Assembly: GCF_001556865.1 (NCBI RefSeq)
Contig: NZ_LSJY01000134.1
Location: 1 to 64,000 of the forward strand
DNA length: 64,000 bases
Source of the DNA: Sphingobium sp. CCH11-B1
GTDB taxonomy: Bacteria > Pseudomonadota > Alphaproteobacteria > Sphingomonadales > Sphingomonadaceae
Direction: 5' to 3'
The notes under the pieces are model-generated. The model searched no databases. It was given only the letters and a program-made list of their open reading frames with translations, and was not told the DNA's origin. The first letter of the stretch is position 1. Every line of letters starts with the position of its first letter. A program made the translations under genes and the position numbers. Below, in pieces: positions 1 to 6,919 of the stretch.

Positions 1-142
1 CTGCGCGCGCCTCCGGTCGGGCTACGCCCGCCCTCCGCCGCACGCAGCGCAAGGCCATCTTCAACAAACCAGCATCATATTATCCGAAAAGGGGGTCCCT
101 CTTCGACGCCGATCGGGGGTCCCTTTTGAACGCCGTTTGACA
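1..142. mobile_element. One end of an IS21-family-like insertion sequence (truncated by window edge)
   Basis: Two directly repeated 21-bp units lie at 91-111 and 115-135. Each starts GGGGGTCCCT and ends ACGCCG, with a 24-bp period. The segment ends with TTTGACA, giving a terminal CA at 142. Multiple terminal repeats and TG...CA ends are typical of IS21-family elements. No istB reading frame can be confirmed in the 90 bases left of the repeats, so only the non-coding end of the element is inside the window. The family assignment is inferred from end structure only. Confidence 0.55.
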
Positions 143-595
143 CCTGTGACGGTAAGACGCCGATTGCGTAAGCTGATTGAGGACGAAGCGAAGGTGGCAG
201 CCTGAATCTCACAGGCGCTCCACTCCATCGCGTGCGGGTTGCGAAGGCCATTGCAGCCGATAGGGGGACAGAAATCCATCGGAAAACGCCATTCGCGCCG
301 GGAGAGTGGAAGACTGCCACGTCCGAAGACTCGGCGTGCCCACTGATGCGCGCCAAACAGGTGATGCCGGCTGCGAGACATGCACGCGCTCCCGAATCGT
401 CCGGAATTCGTCGTCCGCCAGCACTCGGGCGAGGGAAGCTCTCCGGACCAAGCGCACACTCCGTAAATTTCGCTACGATCCGCGCCGAACGGTCTGGCGA
501 CGGACGATCGTCAAACATCGCGGCGGGCGGCAAAACATTCCTTAAAGATCGGAAACTCGGCCACGATTCCTCCTCGACGACCTGAAACGGGGAAC
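143..595. other. Gene-poor flank of the IS21-like end; no convincing gene
   Basis: Several overlapping frames are open here on both strands, as expected in GC-rich DNA, but none has a ribosome-binding site, a recognisable domain or natural amino-acid composition. A plus-strand frame running out of the IS end stops at about 203 and reads LRKLIEDEAKVAA at its tail. It could be the 3' remnant of a gene split by the insertion, but I cannot identify it. Confidence 0.4.
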
Positions 596-958
596 TCAGC
601 GGCCATAGCGCTTCATCACCATCGTGTCCGGCTCGATCGACCCCATGAATTTTTGTGCAGAAGGGGCGGAAGCAAAGCTGTTCATTGAGGCATCCGCATC
701 TTTCACTGAACGCCAATGCACGATGACAAGCCAGTCACGATCTCTGCCAGGTGCCGATTCACGGCTAATAAACCCCGGCTGCCGGGAAACATGCTCTTGC
801 TCCACCGCTTTGTCGATGTCGGTGAACTCCGACACAGAAACGCCAGGTCGAATTTTGAGAGTCACCACTTCAATAACGTGGGATTGCGGCTCTTTGGTGC
901 AAGATGAGGCCATGAACGCTCCTAAGGCGGCAACAGCGATAACCCCGATACGTCTCAT
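596..958 (-). CDS. Small lipoprotein with ABM-like (antibiotic biosynthesis monooxygenase) fold
   Basis: A 120-aa protein. I chose the ATG at 958 because it opens a clean signal sequence (MRRIGVIAVAALGAFMASSC), with a lipobox-like segment ending at Cys20. The frame extends further upstream but without signal character. The remainder (HVIEVVTLKIRPGVSVSEF, then a segment around DWLVIVHWRS) resembles the dimeric alpha/beta barrel of ABM-type proteins, many of which are small enzymes or binding proteins. It lies 61 nt downstream of the NTF2-like gene on the same strand and is probably co-transcribed. A hairpin lies between the two. Function is unknown; the fold assignment is by resemblance. Confidence 0.6.
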   Translation of the reverse strand: MRRIGVIAVAALGAFMASSCTKEPQSHVIEVVTLKIRPGVSVSEFTDIDKAVEQEHVSRQPGFISRESAPGRDRDWLVIVHWRSVKDADASMNSFASAPSAQKFMGSIEPDTMVMKRYGR

Positions 959-982
959 ATTTACGCTCCATCGAAGGTGAAG

Positions 983-1014
983 GGGAACCGTCCCACACCG
1001 GCAGGACGGTTCCC
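983..1014 (-). terminator. Strong hairpin between the NTF2-like gene and the lipoprotein gene
   Basis: An 11-bp perfect stem pairs GGGAACCGTCC (983-993) with GGACGGTTCCC (1004-1014) around a 10-nt loop. It begins 6 nt after the stop of the upstream minus-strand gene. There is no T-run after it, so it may be an attenuator or mRNA-stabilising structure rather than a complete intrinsic terminator. Confidence 0.5.
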
Positions 1015-1019
1015 GCTTG

Positions 1020-1781
1020 TCAAAACTTGCCGTTCTCGTTTTTCCACGATTCGCGCGGCGGGATCGTTTCGATTGTATCCCAATGTTCGGCGATCTTGCC
1101 GTCCTCAACACGAAACAGATCGTAGAAGGACACGTGCTCGCCGGCAAACGTCCCCTCGCTCGCCACCAGCACGAAGTTGCCCTCTCCAAGCACGCGATGG
1201 ATGCGATCATATTTCATCGTGACGCCTGCTTCGGCCATCGCCTGTAAAGCCGTCTGAAGGCCCGTCAGATTGTCCGCAATCTGCGGGTTGTGCTGCACAT
1301 ACGCATCGCCGTCGAAATAAGCGTTCAGTCGGTCGAGCTTGCCATTGACGAGTATGTCCTCGACGAACGCACAAACAAAGGCCTTGTTCTCTTCGGTTTT
1401 GTCGAGATCAGAGGCTTCGGTCGGGCCATCGATCATCGAATGTCCGCTCGGGTTCGGGCCCGCGATGGTCTGCAGATTGTCCCAATGCTCTACGATCTTG
1501 CCATCTTCGAAACGGAAGATGTCGAAGCCGATCTTCGGGCCGAAAAAGTCATAGTCCGTATGGGCGAAGACGAACGCACCATCCTCGAACACCCGAACGG
1601 TGTTGACCCGCGCCGACCCGGCAGGAAGCTGCGCGAGCACCGCCCCAAAGCCCTCCAATCCATCGGCAACTGCGAGGTTATGCTGAATATAGCTGTTGGA
1701 ATTGATGACACTGACCGGCTCTCCCTCGCCCGTCTCAATCGCCTTCAGGAGCGCGACCACCTGTTGCTTTCTTTCACTCAT
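1020..1781 (-). CDS. Two-domain nuclear transport factor 2 / SnoaL-like protein
   Basis: 253 aa made of two related SnoaL/NTF2-like halves. The first is at about 5-110 and contains YIQHN and FEDGKIVEHWDNLQTI. The second is at about 130-245 and contains YVQHN and VEDGKIAEHWDTIETI. The duplication is plain from the repeated (Y)xQHN...DGKI(V/A)EHWD pattern. Single-domain relatives are about 120-140 aa, so this is a tandem fusion. The family binds or converts small hydrophobic molecules, but the substrate cannot be deduced. The start has an excellent GGAGG six nt upstream of the ATG. A palindrome lies just upstream, suggesting dedicated repressor control. Confidence 0.8.
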   Translation of the reverse strand: MSERKQQVVALLKAIETGEGEPVSVINSNSYIQHNLAVADGLEGFGAVLAQLPAGSARVNTVRVFEDGAFVFAHTDYDFFGPKIGFDIFRFEDGKIVEHWDNLQTIAGPNPSGHSMIDGPTEASDLDKTEENKAFVCAFVEDILVNGKLDRLNAYFDGDAYVQHNPQIADNLTGLQTALQAMAEAGVTMKYDRIHRVLGEGNFVLVASEGTFAGEHVSFYDLFRVEDGKIAEHWDTIETIPPRESWKNENGKF

Positions 1782-1795
1782 TTCAAACCTCCATA

Positions 1796-1811
1796 TACAA
1801 CTGATATTGTA
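1796..1811 (-). promoter_or_regulatory. Candidate operator palindrome upstream of the NTF2-like gene
   Basis: TACAA-N6-TTGTA (1796-1800 and 1807-1811), extended by A/T on both sides, lies 15-30 nt upstream of the ATG at 1781. Its position next to the Shine-Dalgarno sequence fits a repressor site of MarR/HxlR size. No regulator gene lies beside it. Confidence 0.35.
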
Positions 1812-1873
1812 ACACTCATGCGCAAGAATTGGCGAGAATGTCCTATACGGACTTCTGCCCTGCCAAGGGGAAT

Positions 1874-2289
1874 TGGACTTGTAGCGGATTTGCGCCGGTC
1901 ACCTATCTCATTATGCCACCTTGGCTTCGAATGTGAGCGGGCTGATGCCACCCAAATATGAATGGCGCCCCCGCGTAGCCGAACGGCCATGTCGAGTGCA
2001 CGGATCGCCAGATCCTTCTTCATCCGGTCGCTGACCGCCCAGCCAACGATACGGCTTGCAGGTCGAGGATGACAGCGAGGTAGAGCCAGTTCGCCGCCAC
2101 GCCCAGATGATGGTGGCTGTCGGTCGTGACCTTGTGCTTGTGGGTGCGGATACCCGCTTGCGCGGTAAACCACTGGCCAGTGCGATCCGCCCTGCCTCAC
2201 GCTGAAATTCTAACCCATGCTTGGTCATCACTTCGGTCTCCTCGAATGAGCAGCTCTCAGGTGACTGGCGCAAATCCGTTACAAGTCCA
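1874..2289 (-). mobile_element. Internally deleted IS3-family element (416 bp, MITE-like) with both inverted repeats
   Basis: The two ends are near-perfect inverted repeats: TGGACTTGTAGCGGATTTGC from 1874 inward, and TGGACTTGTAACGGATTTGC on the minus strand from 2289 inward. The similarity continues through GCC(G/A)GTCACCT. Inside, on the minus strand, are pieces of an IS3 transposase: an OrfA start at 2228 (MTKHGLEFQREAGRIALASG), an integrase-core piece (RIVGWAVSDRMKKDLAIRAL) and the usual C-terminal end (RRHSYLGG-type). They are joined in different frames by deletions. No clear 3-bp target duplication is visible. Confidence 0.75.
1914..2228 (-). pseudogene. IS3-family transposase remnant (OrfA N-terminus plus OrfB fragments)
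   Basis: From the ATG at 2228, about 25 residues match the usual start of an IS3 OrfA helix-turn-helix protein. In another frame there follow fragments typical of the OrfB DDE core (ANWLYLAVILDLQA, VGWAVSDRMKKDLAIRALDM). A third frame gives the C-terminal HSYLGGISPLTFEAKVA followed by a stop near 1914. Most of OrfA, including its leucine zipper, and most of the DDE domain are gone. The element cannot make transposase and could move only in trans. Confidence 0.75.
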
Positions 2290-2293
2290 CGAC

Positions 2294-2520
2294 CGATAAG
2301 AGGCGCTGAACGCCGCCGGGGATCCGCTGGAACGGTTGGAGGCCGTAGTGGCGAGGTTTTTCGCGGCCCCCTTATAGCGGCCTTGCGCCGCACCGCCCGT
2401 GCCAAGGGCGGACGGCCACCGATGCGACTGAATTGCAGATCAAGGACCGGCTCTCTTTTCAGCGCTTTTCCGGGTCTCGGGCTCGACGGAACGGTGCCCG
2501 ATGCGACGACGGTCGCCTGA
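2294..2520 (+). pseudogene. IS5-family transposase relic
   Basis: Disjoint plus-strand fragments match an IS5-type transposase N-terminus: EALNAAGDPLERLEAVV (from 2300), IAALRRTARAKGGRPP (to about 2424), LQIKDRLSFQRF (near 2432-2467) and GLGLDGTVPDATTV (to 2517). They are in two or more frames and lack the segment that normally lies between GGRPP and the IKDRLSF motif. All of the catalytic C-terminal half is missing. It abuts the IS3 derivative, so at least two insertion events were stacked here. Confidence 0.65.
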
Positions 2521-2522
2521 CC

Positions 2523-2645
2523 CGCACCTGGGACGCAAGCGCAGCCAATGCCCATGAGGGCGCGCGGTTGCCCGATCTGATGAGCCGCGCCAACGCCCGG
2601 AAAGGCGATGGCGGCGGCATTCAAAGCAACCAACGAACGGTTCAT
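2523..2645 (-). pseudogene. Possible 5' fragment of a secreted protein gene cut by the IS5 relic
   Basis: The minus strand from an ATG at 2645 reads MNRSLVALNAAAIAFPGVGA, which resembles a signal peptide, and then runs into IS5-derived sequence at about 2520. Its divergent position next to the copper operon would suit a secreted metal-related protein. The fragment is only about 41 codons and lacks a good ribosome-binding site, so the call is tentative. Confidence 0.3.
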
Positions 2646-2789
2646 GGGACAATCTTGGCAAGGGTGGATAAGATGCTTTACGCATGCCCTTGCCCGCCCC
2701 CTCATCCGCCGCGCATATTTCCTTTGCTGGCTACCCAAGGGATAGGCGCGCCGCGCGCGTATGCGATGCGGGGAATGGAGACGATGACG

Positions 2790-3050
2790 ATGAGCGACCT
2801 CGACCAGATGCTGAATGCGCTGCGCGCCATGCCGACCGACGCCCGGCTCGACGAGATCGACGGCGCGGTGATGGCGGGCGTCGCGCGGCGGCGCGAACAG
2901 GCGATGGCGCGGCGCAGCCTGGCACTGGCAGGGCTGCTGGCGATCGGCATCGGCTGGGCGGGCAGCATTTTTCCTTCCGCCCCGGCCCAGGTCTCTCTCG
3001 CGGCGATCGGCATGTCCGACTACGCGCCCTCGCGCCTGCTCGGCCAGTGA
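2790..3050 (+). CDS. Small single-span membrane protein, putative anti-sigma factor (CnrY-like position)
   Basis: 86 aa. Several in-frame ATGs are clustered (2766, 2775, 2784, 2790); I chose 2790 because GGAG lies 9 nt upstream. The first 42 residues are charged and probably cytoplasmic (MSDLDQMLNALRAM...). One hydrophobic segment follows (LALAGLLAIGIGWAGSIF, about 44-61) and then a short periplasmic tail. Size, topology and place directly before a CnrX-like sensor and an ECF sigma factor match the anti-sigma partner in cnrYXH-type loci. There is no recognisable family motif, so the role is inferred from context. Its stop overlaps the next GTG start (GTGA). Confidence 0.55.
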   Translation: MSDLDQMLNALRAMPTDARLDEIDGAVMAGVARRREQAMARRSLALAGLLAIGIGWAGSIFPSAPAQVSLAAIGMSDYAPSRLLGQ

Positions 3051-3493
3051 GCGCGGGCCGCTATCTGCTGGTGGCGCTGGTGGCCTTCGCCGCGGCCTTG
3101 GCCGCCGTACTGGTCGCGCGTACCCTGCTCGCTCCCGCGCCCCATGTCGAAAGCGAGATCCACGCATTGCTGCATGAGCGGCTGACGCTTGATCCCGCCC
3201 AGAAATCGAGAATCCATGCGCTGGAGGCAGCCTTCGCGAAGCGTCGCGCGGCGCTGGAGGCGGAGATGCGCACCGATAACCAGCGGCTTGCAGATGCGAT
3301 TGCCGCCGAACATGGCTATGGCCCGAAGGTCAGCGCGGCGGTCGATCTGTCGCACCACGTCATGGGTCAGCTGCAAAAGGAAACGTTGCAGCATATTTTC
3401 GCGATGCGCGGCGTATTGCGTCCTGATCAGGCGGCGCAGTTCGACGCCGCCATCGTCAAGGCGCTGACCCAGCCTGCCCAGTCCTCGCGCTAG
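3047..3493 (+). CDS. Periplasmic heavy-metal sensor (CnrX/Spy-like)
   Basis: 148 aa from a GTG that overlaps the preceding stop. One N-terminal membrane anchor (YLLVALVAFAAALAAVLVA, about 5-23) is followed by an all-helical periplasmic domain. That domain contains HALLHERLTLDPAQ and a helix with LQKETLQHIFAMRGVLRPDQ, which is typical of the CpxP/Spy/CnrX fold. In CnrX, His residues at the start of the domain bind Ni/Co; the HxxxH in HALLH is a likely equivalent here, probably sensing copper given the downstream genes. Together with the flanking genes it forms a sensor/anti-sigma/sigma triad. Confidence 0.75.
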   Translation: MSAGRYLLVALVAFAAALAAVLVARTLLAPAPHVESEIHALLHERLTLDPAQKSRIHALEAAFAKRRAALEAEMRTDNQRLADAIAAEHGYGPKVSAAVDLSHHVMGQLQKETLQHIFAMRGVLRPDQAAQFDAAIVKALTQPAQSSR

Positions 3494-3494
3494 G

Positions 3495-4052
3495 GTGAGT
3501 GCCGCTGATCCAGAGGATCGCGCGCTTGTCGCCCGCGCCTTGTCCGGCGACCAGTCGGCCTATGCCGAGCTGATGCAGCGCCATCGCGAGGCCGTATATC
3601 GGCTCGCGCGTGGTCATATCGGCGATGCTGACGAGGCGCTGGACATGACGCAGGAGGCCTTCATTGCCGCCTTCGCCGCCCTGCCCCGCTATGACGGCGC
3701 GCGCTCCTTCCGCGCCTGGATCGCGCAGATCGCGCTCAACAAGTGCCGCGACTGGGCGCGGCGGCGCGCTGTGCGCCGCTTCTTCACCGGCGCGCGGCCG
3801 ATCGACGAGGCGCTCGGCATAAGCGATCAACGCGCCACCCCGGAGGAGGCGCTCGATTCGGCGCAGGCGCTCGCCCGGATCAACGCCGCCGTCGCCGCCC
3901 TCCCTGCGACATTGAAAGACCCGCTGCTGCTTTGCGCGATAGAGGGGATGAGCCAGGTCGAGGCAGGCCAGGTGTTGGGCGTCACCCCCAAGGCGATCGA
4001 GACGCGCCTCTACCGCGCTCGTGCGAAACTGAACGCAATGTTGAGGGATTAA
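3495..4052 (+). CDS. ECF-family RNA polymerase sigma factor
   Basis: 185 aa, GTG start just after the sensor stop. Region 2 (about 20-90) contains EALDMTQEAFIAAFAALPRY and SFRAWIAQIALNKCRDWARR. Region 4 (about 125-180) contains LLLCAIEGMSQVEAGQVLGV and the helix AIETRLYRARAKLNAML. The length is normal for ECF sigma factors. Lying after a CnrX-like sensor and directly before copA, it probably directs transcription of this operon when the membrane anti-sigma releases it. No promoter consensus could be fixed by eye. Confidence 0.9.
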   Translation: MSAADPEDRALVARALSGDQSAYAELMQRHREAVYRLARGHIGDADEALDMTQEAFIAAFAALPRYDGARSFRAWIAQIALNKCRDWARRRAVRRFFTGARPIDEALGISDQRATPEEALDSAQALARINAAVAALPATLKDPLLLCAIEGMSQVEAGQVLGVTPKAIETRLYRARAKLNAMLRD

Positions 4053-4076
4053 TCTGCGGGGCGCGTAAAAGGCAGC

Positions 4077-5816
4077 ATGGTTTCCCTGTCTCTCGATCGC
4101 CGCGCCCTTATGAAGGGGGCCACAGCGCTCATGCTGGCACACGCCTTCCCAGCCTGGGCGCGCAGCGGATCAGCGGGCTTGCGCCCCGCGCCGGACGTGC
4201 TTTCGGGCGACATGATCGCGCTCACCGTCGGCGAAAGCCATTTCGCCACTGGCGGGCGATCGGCCCATGCCATCACCGTCAACGGCACCCTGCCCGCCCC
4301 GCTCATCCGCCTGAAGGAAGGACAGAATGTCCGCTTCGCCGTCACTAACCGGCTGAAGGAAGATACGTCAATCCACTGGCACGGCCTGATCGTCCCGTTT
4401 CAGATGGACGGCGTGCCCGGCATCAGCTTTCCTGGCATCCGACCGGGAGAGACCTTCACTTATGAATTCCCGATCCGGCAATCGGGCACCTATTGGTATC
4501 ACAGCCATTCAGGAATGCAGGAAGCAATGGGCCATTATGGCCCGATCATCATCGATCCGGCCGGCCCCGATCCGGTGCAGGCGGACCGAGAACATGTAAT
4601 CGTCCTGTCCGACTGGTCGCCGGTCCACCCCCACATGCTTTTGAAACGTCTCAAGCAAATGGGCGGCTATTATAATATGCAGAAGCAGACCCTGGCCGGG
4701 CTGCTCAAGGGCAAGGATCAGAGCCTTGCGGACCGAATCGCCTGGGGTAAGATGCGGATGGACCCCACCGACATTTCCGACGTCACCGGCTTTACCTACA
4801 GCTTTCTGGTGAACGGCCACGGCACGCCGGAAAACTGGACCGGCCTGTTTGCGCCGGGGGAGCGGGTGCGATTGCGGATCGTCAACGCCTCGGCGATGAC
4901 CAATTTCAACGTGCGGCTGCCTGGCCTTGCAATGATCGTGGTCCAGTGCGACGGCCAGCATGTCCAGCCGGTCGAAACCGACGAGTTCCAGATCGGCATT
5001 GCCGAGACCTATGATGTGGTCGTCCAGCCGACCGAAGCAAAGCCTTATGGCTTGATAGCCGAGGCGATCGACCGTTCTGGCCTTGTCCGCGCGACGCTCG
5101 CGCCGCAGATCGGCATGGTGGCGCCCATCCCTCCGCTGCGCCAGCGCCCGCTGCTCACCATGAAGGACATGGGCATGGACATGAGCGGGATGGACATGGG
5201 CCAGAATGGCGTCATTGATCTGAGCCAGCCCGCCGACGACAGCATGAGCGGACACAGCATGAAGATGCTCGACCCCTCGGTCGCGCCCGACGTGCCGATG
5301 GGACCGGGCGTCGCGACCCTTTCCGCCATGCCGGCGGACCGCACGGCCGACCGTCCCACCGGGCTGGAGGACGTCGATCACCGCGTCCTCACCTATGCGG
5401 ACCTGAAAGCGCTCGAGCCTAACAGCGATACGCGCCGGCCGACCCGCGCGCTCGACATTCACCTGACCGCGAACATGGAGCGTTACATGTGGTCGTTCGA
5501 CGGGGTGAAGCTGTCAGATGGAGCGGAGCCGATTGCTTTTCGCCATATGGAGCGGGTCCGCGCGACGCTCATCAACGACACGATGATGCCCCATCCCATT
5601 CATATTCATGGCCATTTCTTCCAGCTCGTGACCGGTGAGGATGCGGCGACCAACCCACGCAAGCACACCGTCAACGTGCTGCCGGGAGGAAAAGTGAGCT
5701 TCGACCTCACCGCCGATGCGATCGGGGACTGGGCGTTTCATTGCCATATGCTGATGCACATGCACGCGGGCATGATGCGGGTCGTAACCGTCCGGCACGA
5801 AGGTGGCGCGGCATGA
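4077..5816 (+). CDS. copA: Periplasmic multicopper oxidase CopA
   Basis: 579 aa. A Tat-like leader (DRRALMKGATALMLAHAFPAWA) predicts folded export to the periplasm. Copper ligands are all present: HWHG at 100-103, HSHSG at 142-146, HPIHIHGHFF near 510-520, and HCHMLMH at 555-561 with Met566 as the likely type-1 axial ligand. A methionine-rich stretch (MKDMGMDMSGMDMG, about 361-374, and later MSGHSMKM) is typical of CopA-type cuprous oxidases. It would oxidise Cu(I) or sequester copper. It follows the ECF gene by 24 nt and overlaps copB by 4 nt. Confidence 0.95.
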   Translation: MVSLSLDRRALMKGATALMLAHAFPAWARSGSAGLRPAPDVLSGDMIALTVGESHFATGGRSAHAITVNGTLPAPLIRLKEGQNVRFAVTNRLKEDTSIHWHGLIVPFQMDGVPGISFPGIRPGETFTYEFPIRQSGTYWYHSHSGMQEAMGHYGPIIIDPAGPDPVQADREHVIVLSDWSPVHPHMLLKRLKQMGGYYNMQKQTLAGLLKGKDQSLADRIAWGKMRMDPTDISDVTGFTYSFLVNGHGTPENWTGLFAPGERVRLRIVNASAMTNFNVRLPGLAMIVVQCDGQHVQPVETDEFQIGIAETYDVVVQPTEAKPYGLIAEAIDRSGLVRATLAPQIGMVAPIPPLRQRPLLTMKDMGMDMSGMDMGQNGVIDLSQPADDSMSGHSMKMLDPSVAPDVPMGPGVATLSAMPADRTADRPTGLEDVDHRVLTYADLKALEPNSDTRRPTRALDIHLTANMERYMWSFDGVKLSDGAEPIAFRHMERVRATLINDTMMPHPIHIHGHFFQLVTGEDAATNPRKHTVNVLPGGKVSFDLTADAIGDWAFHCHMLMHMHAGMMRVVTVRHEGGAA

Positions 5817-6721
5817 TGCGCGCACTCGGCCTAGCGCTGCTTGCCACCGCGTGGCCGGCACAGGCGCAGACGATGGACCATAGCCAGATGGACCATGGCG
5901 CGCATCAGATGCCGCAGGGCGCAATGCCCGCCGCCGCCGACCCTCATGCCGGTCCCGGTATGGACGACGCGGACAGCGCCATCCCGAACGGCACGCCGCC
6001 GCCCATTCCCGTCGACCATGCCGCCGACGCCCTATATGATCCCGCCGTCATGGCCCGCGCCCGCGCCGCGATGACGAAGGAAAGCGGCGGCATGATCTTT
6101 TCGCAGTTGATGATCGACCGGCTCGAATATCGCGCGTTGAAGACTAGCGACGGCTATCATTGGGAAGGCGAAGGCTGGATCGGCGGCGACGTCAACCGGC
6201 TGGCGATCAAGTCCGAGGGTGAAGGCGACATTGGCGGCGCGCTCGAAAGCGCCGAGGTGCAGGCGCTTTACAGCCGTGCCATCGACCCGTGGTGGAACAT
6301 CGTCGGCGGCGTGCGACAGGATTTCCGCCCGCAGCCCCAACGCACCTATGCCACCATCGGAATCGAAGGACTGGCCCCCTACTGGTTCGAGGTCGAGGGG
6401 CAGCTTTTCCTGTCGCAAAAGGGCGACGCACATCTGCGGCTGGAGGGCAGCTACGACCAGCGCCTGACCCAGCGGCTGATCCTCCAACCGGCAGTGGAAG
6501 TGAATGTCGCCGCGCAGGACGTGCCTGACATCGGTGTTGGCTCGGGCCTGTCCGACATCGAGCTGGGTGTTCGTTTGCGCTACGAGATTGCGCGCGAATT
6601 CGCCCCCTATGTTGGCATCAACTGGGAACGCAAATTCGGAGACACCGCCCGCTTTGCCTACGCCGGCGGGGAGAGCGCGTCTGCGACCAGCCTGGTCATG
6701 GGCATCCGCTTCTGGTTCTAA
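5813..6721 (+). CDS. copB: Outer-membrane copper resistance protein CopB
   Basis: 302 aa. I chose the ATG at 5813, which overlaps the copA stop (ATGA), because it opens directly into the signal sequence MMRALGLALLATAWPAQAQ. The mature N-terminus is His/Met-rich (MDHSQMDHGAHQMPQGAMP) and a later half is beta-barrel-like, ending in aromatic F as outer-membrane proteins do (VMGIRFWF). This is the CopB family, which binds or passes copper at the outer membrane. It is the last gene of the metal-response operon. Confidence 0.92.
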   Translation: MMRALGLALLATAWPAQAQTMDHSQMDHGAHQMPQGAMPAAADPHAGPGMDDADSAIPNGTPPPIPVDHAADALYDPAVMARARAAMTKESGGMIFSQLMIDRLEYRALKTSDGYHWEGEGWIGGDVNRLAIKSEGEGDIGGALESAEVQALYSRAIDPWWNIVGGVRQDFRPQPQRTYATIGIEGLAPYWFEVEGQLFLSQKGDAHLRLEGSYDQRLTQRLILQPAVEVNVAAQDVPDIGVGSGLSDIELGVRLRYEIAREFAPYVGINWERKFGDTARFAYAGGESASATSLVMGIRFWF

Positions 6722-6871
6722 CCTGCGCCGCAGAAGAAGACGCCGCCTCGCCGCATTTCCTCCAATACCCAGCGCCGAGGGCAAGGCTTTGCCTGACATC
6801 CCCTCGTGCGGAAGGCTGGCTGCCGCGCTCGCCATTTGCAGCGGCGCGCGGATGAAATACGCTGAAGGAAT

Positions 6872-6895
6872 GCACGGAACCCGAAAGCTCCGTGC
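6872..6895. terminator. Hairpin between copB and the SPOR lipoprotein gene
   Basis: GCACGGA (6872-6878) pairs with TCCGTGC (6889-6895) across a 10-nt loop between two convergent genes. No T-run is present, so it could serve either strand weakly. The rest of 6722-6919 holds no gene. Confidence 0.3.
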
Positions 6896-6919
6896 GGATG
6901 GTTTATCCTGAAATCCGGC

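Noticed and set aside
75..716. 213-codon minus-strand frame at the left edge
   Set aside because: Crosses the IS21 end and the lipoprotein gene in another frame; unnatural composition.
1911..3167. 418-codon minus-strand open frame
   Set aside because: A chance run-through joining IS relics and the antisense of the anti-sigma and sensor genes. Only its IS3-derived part and possibly the signal-like fragment at 2645 are meaningful.
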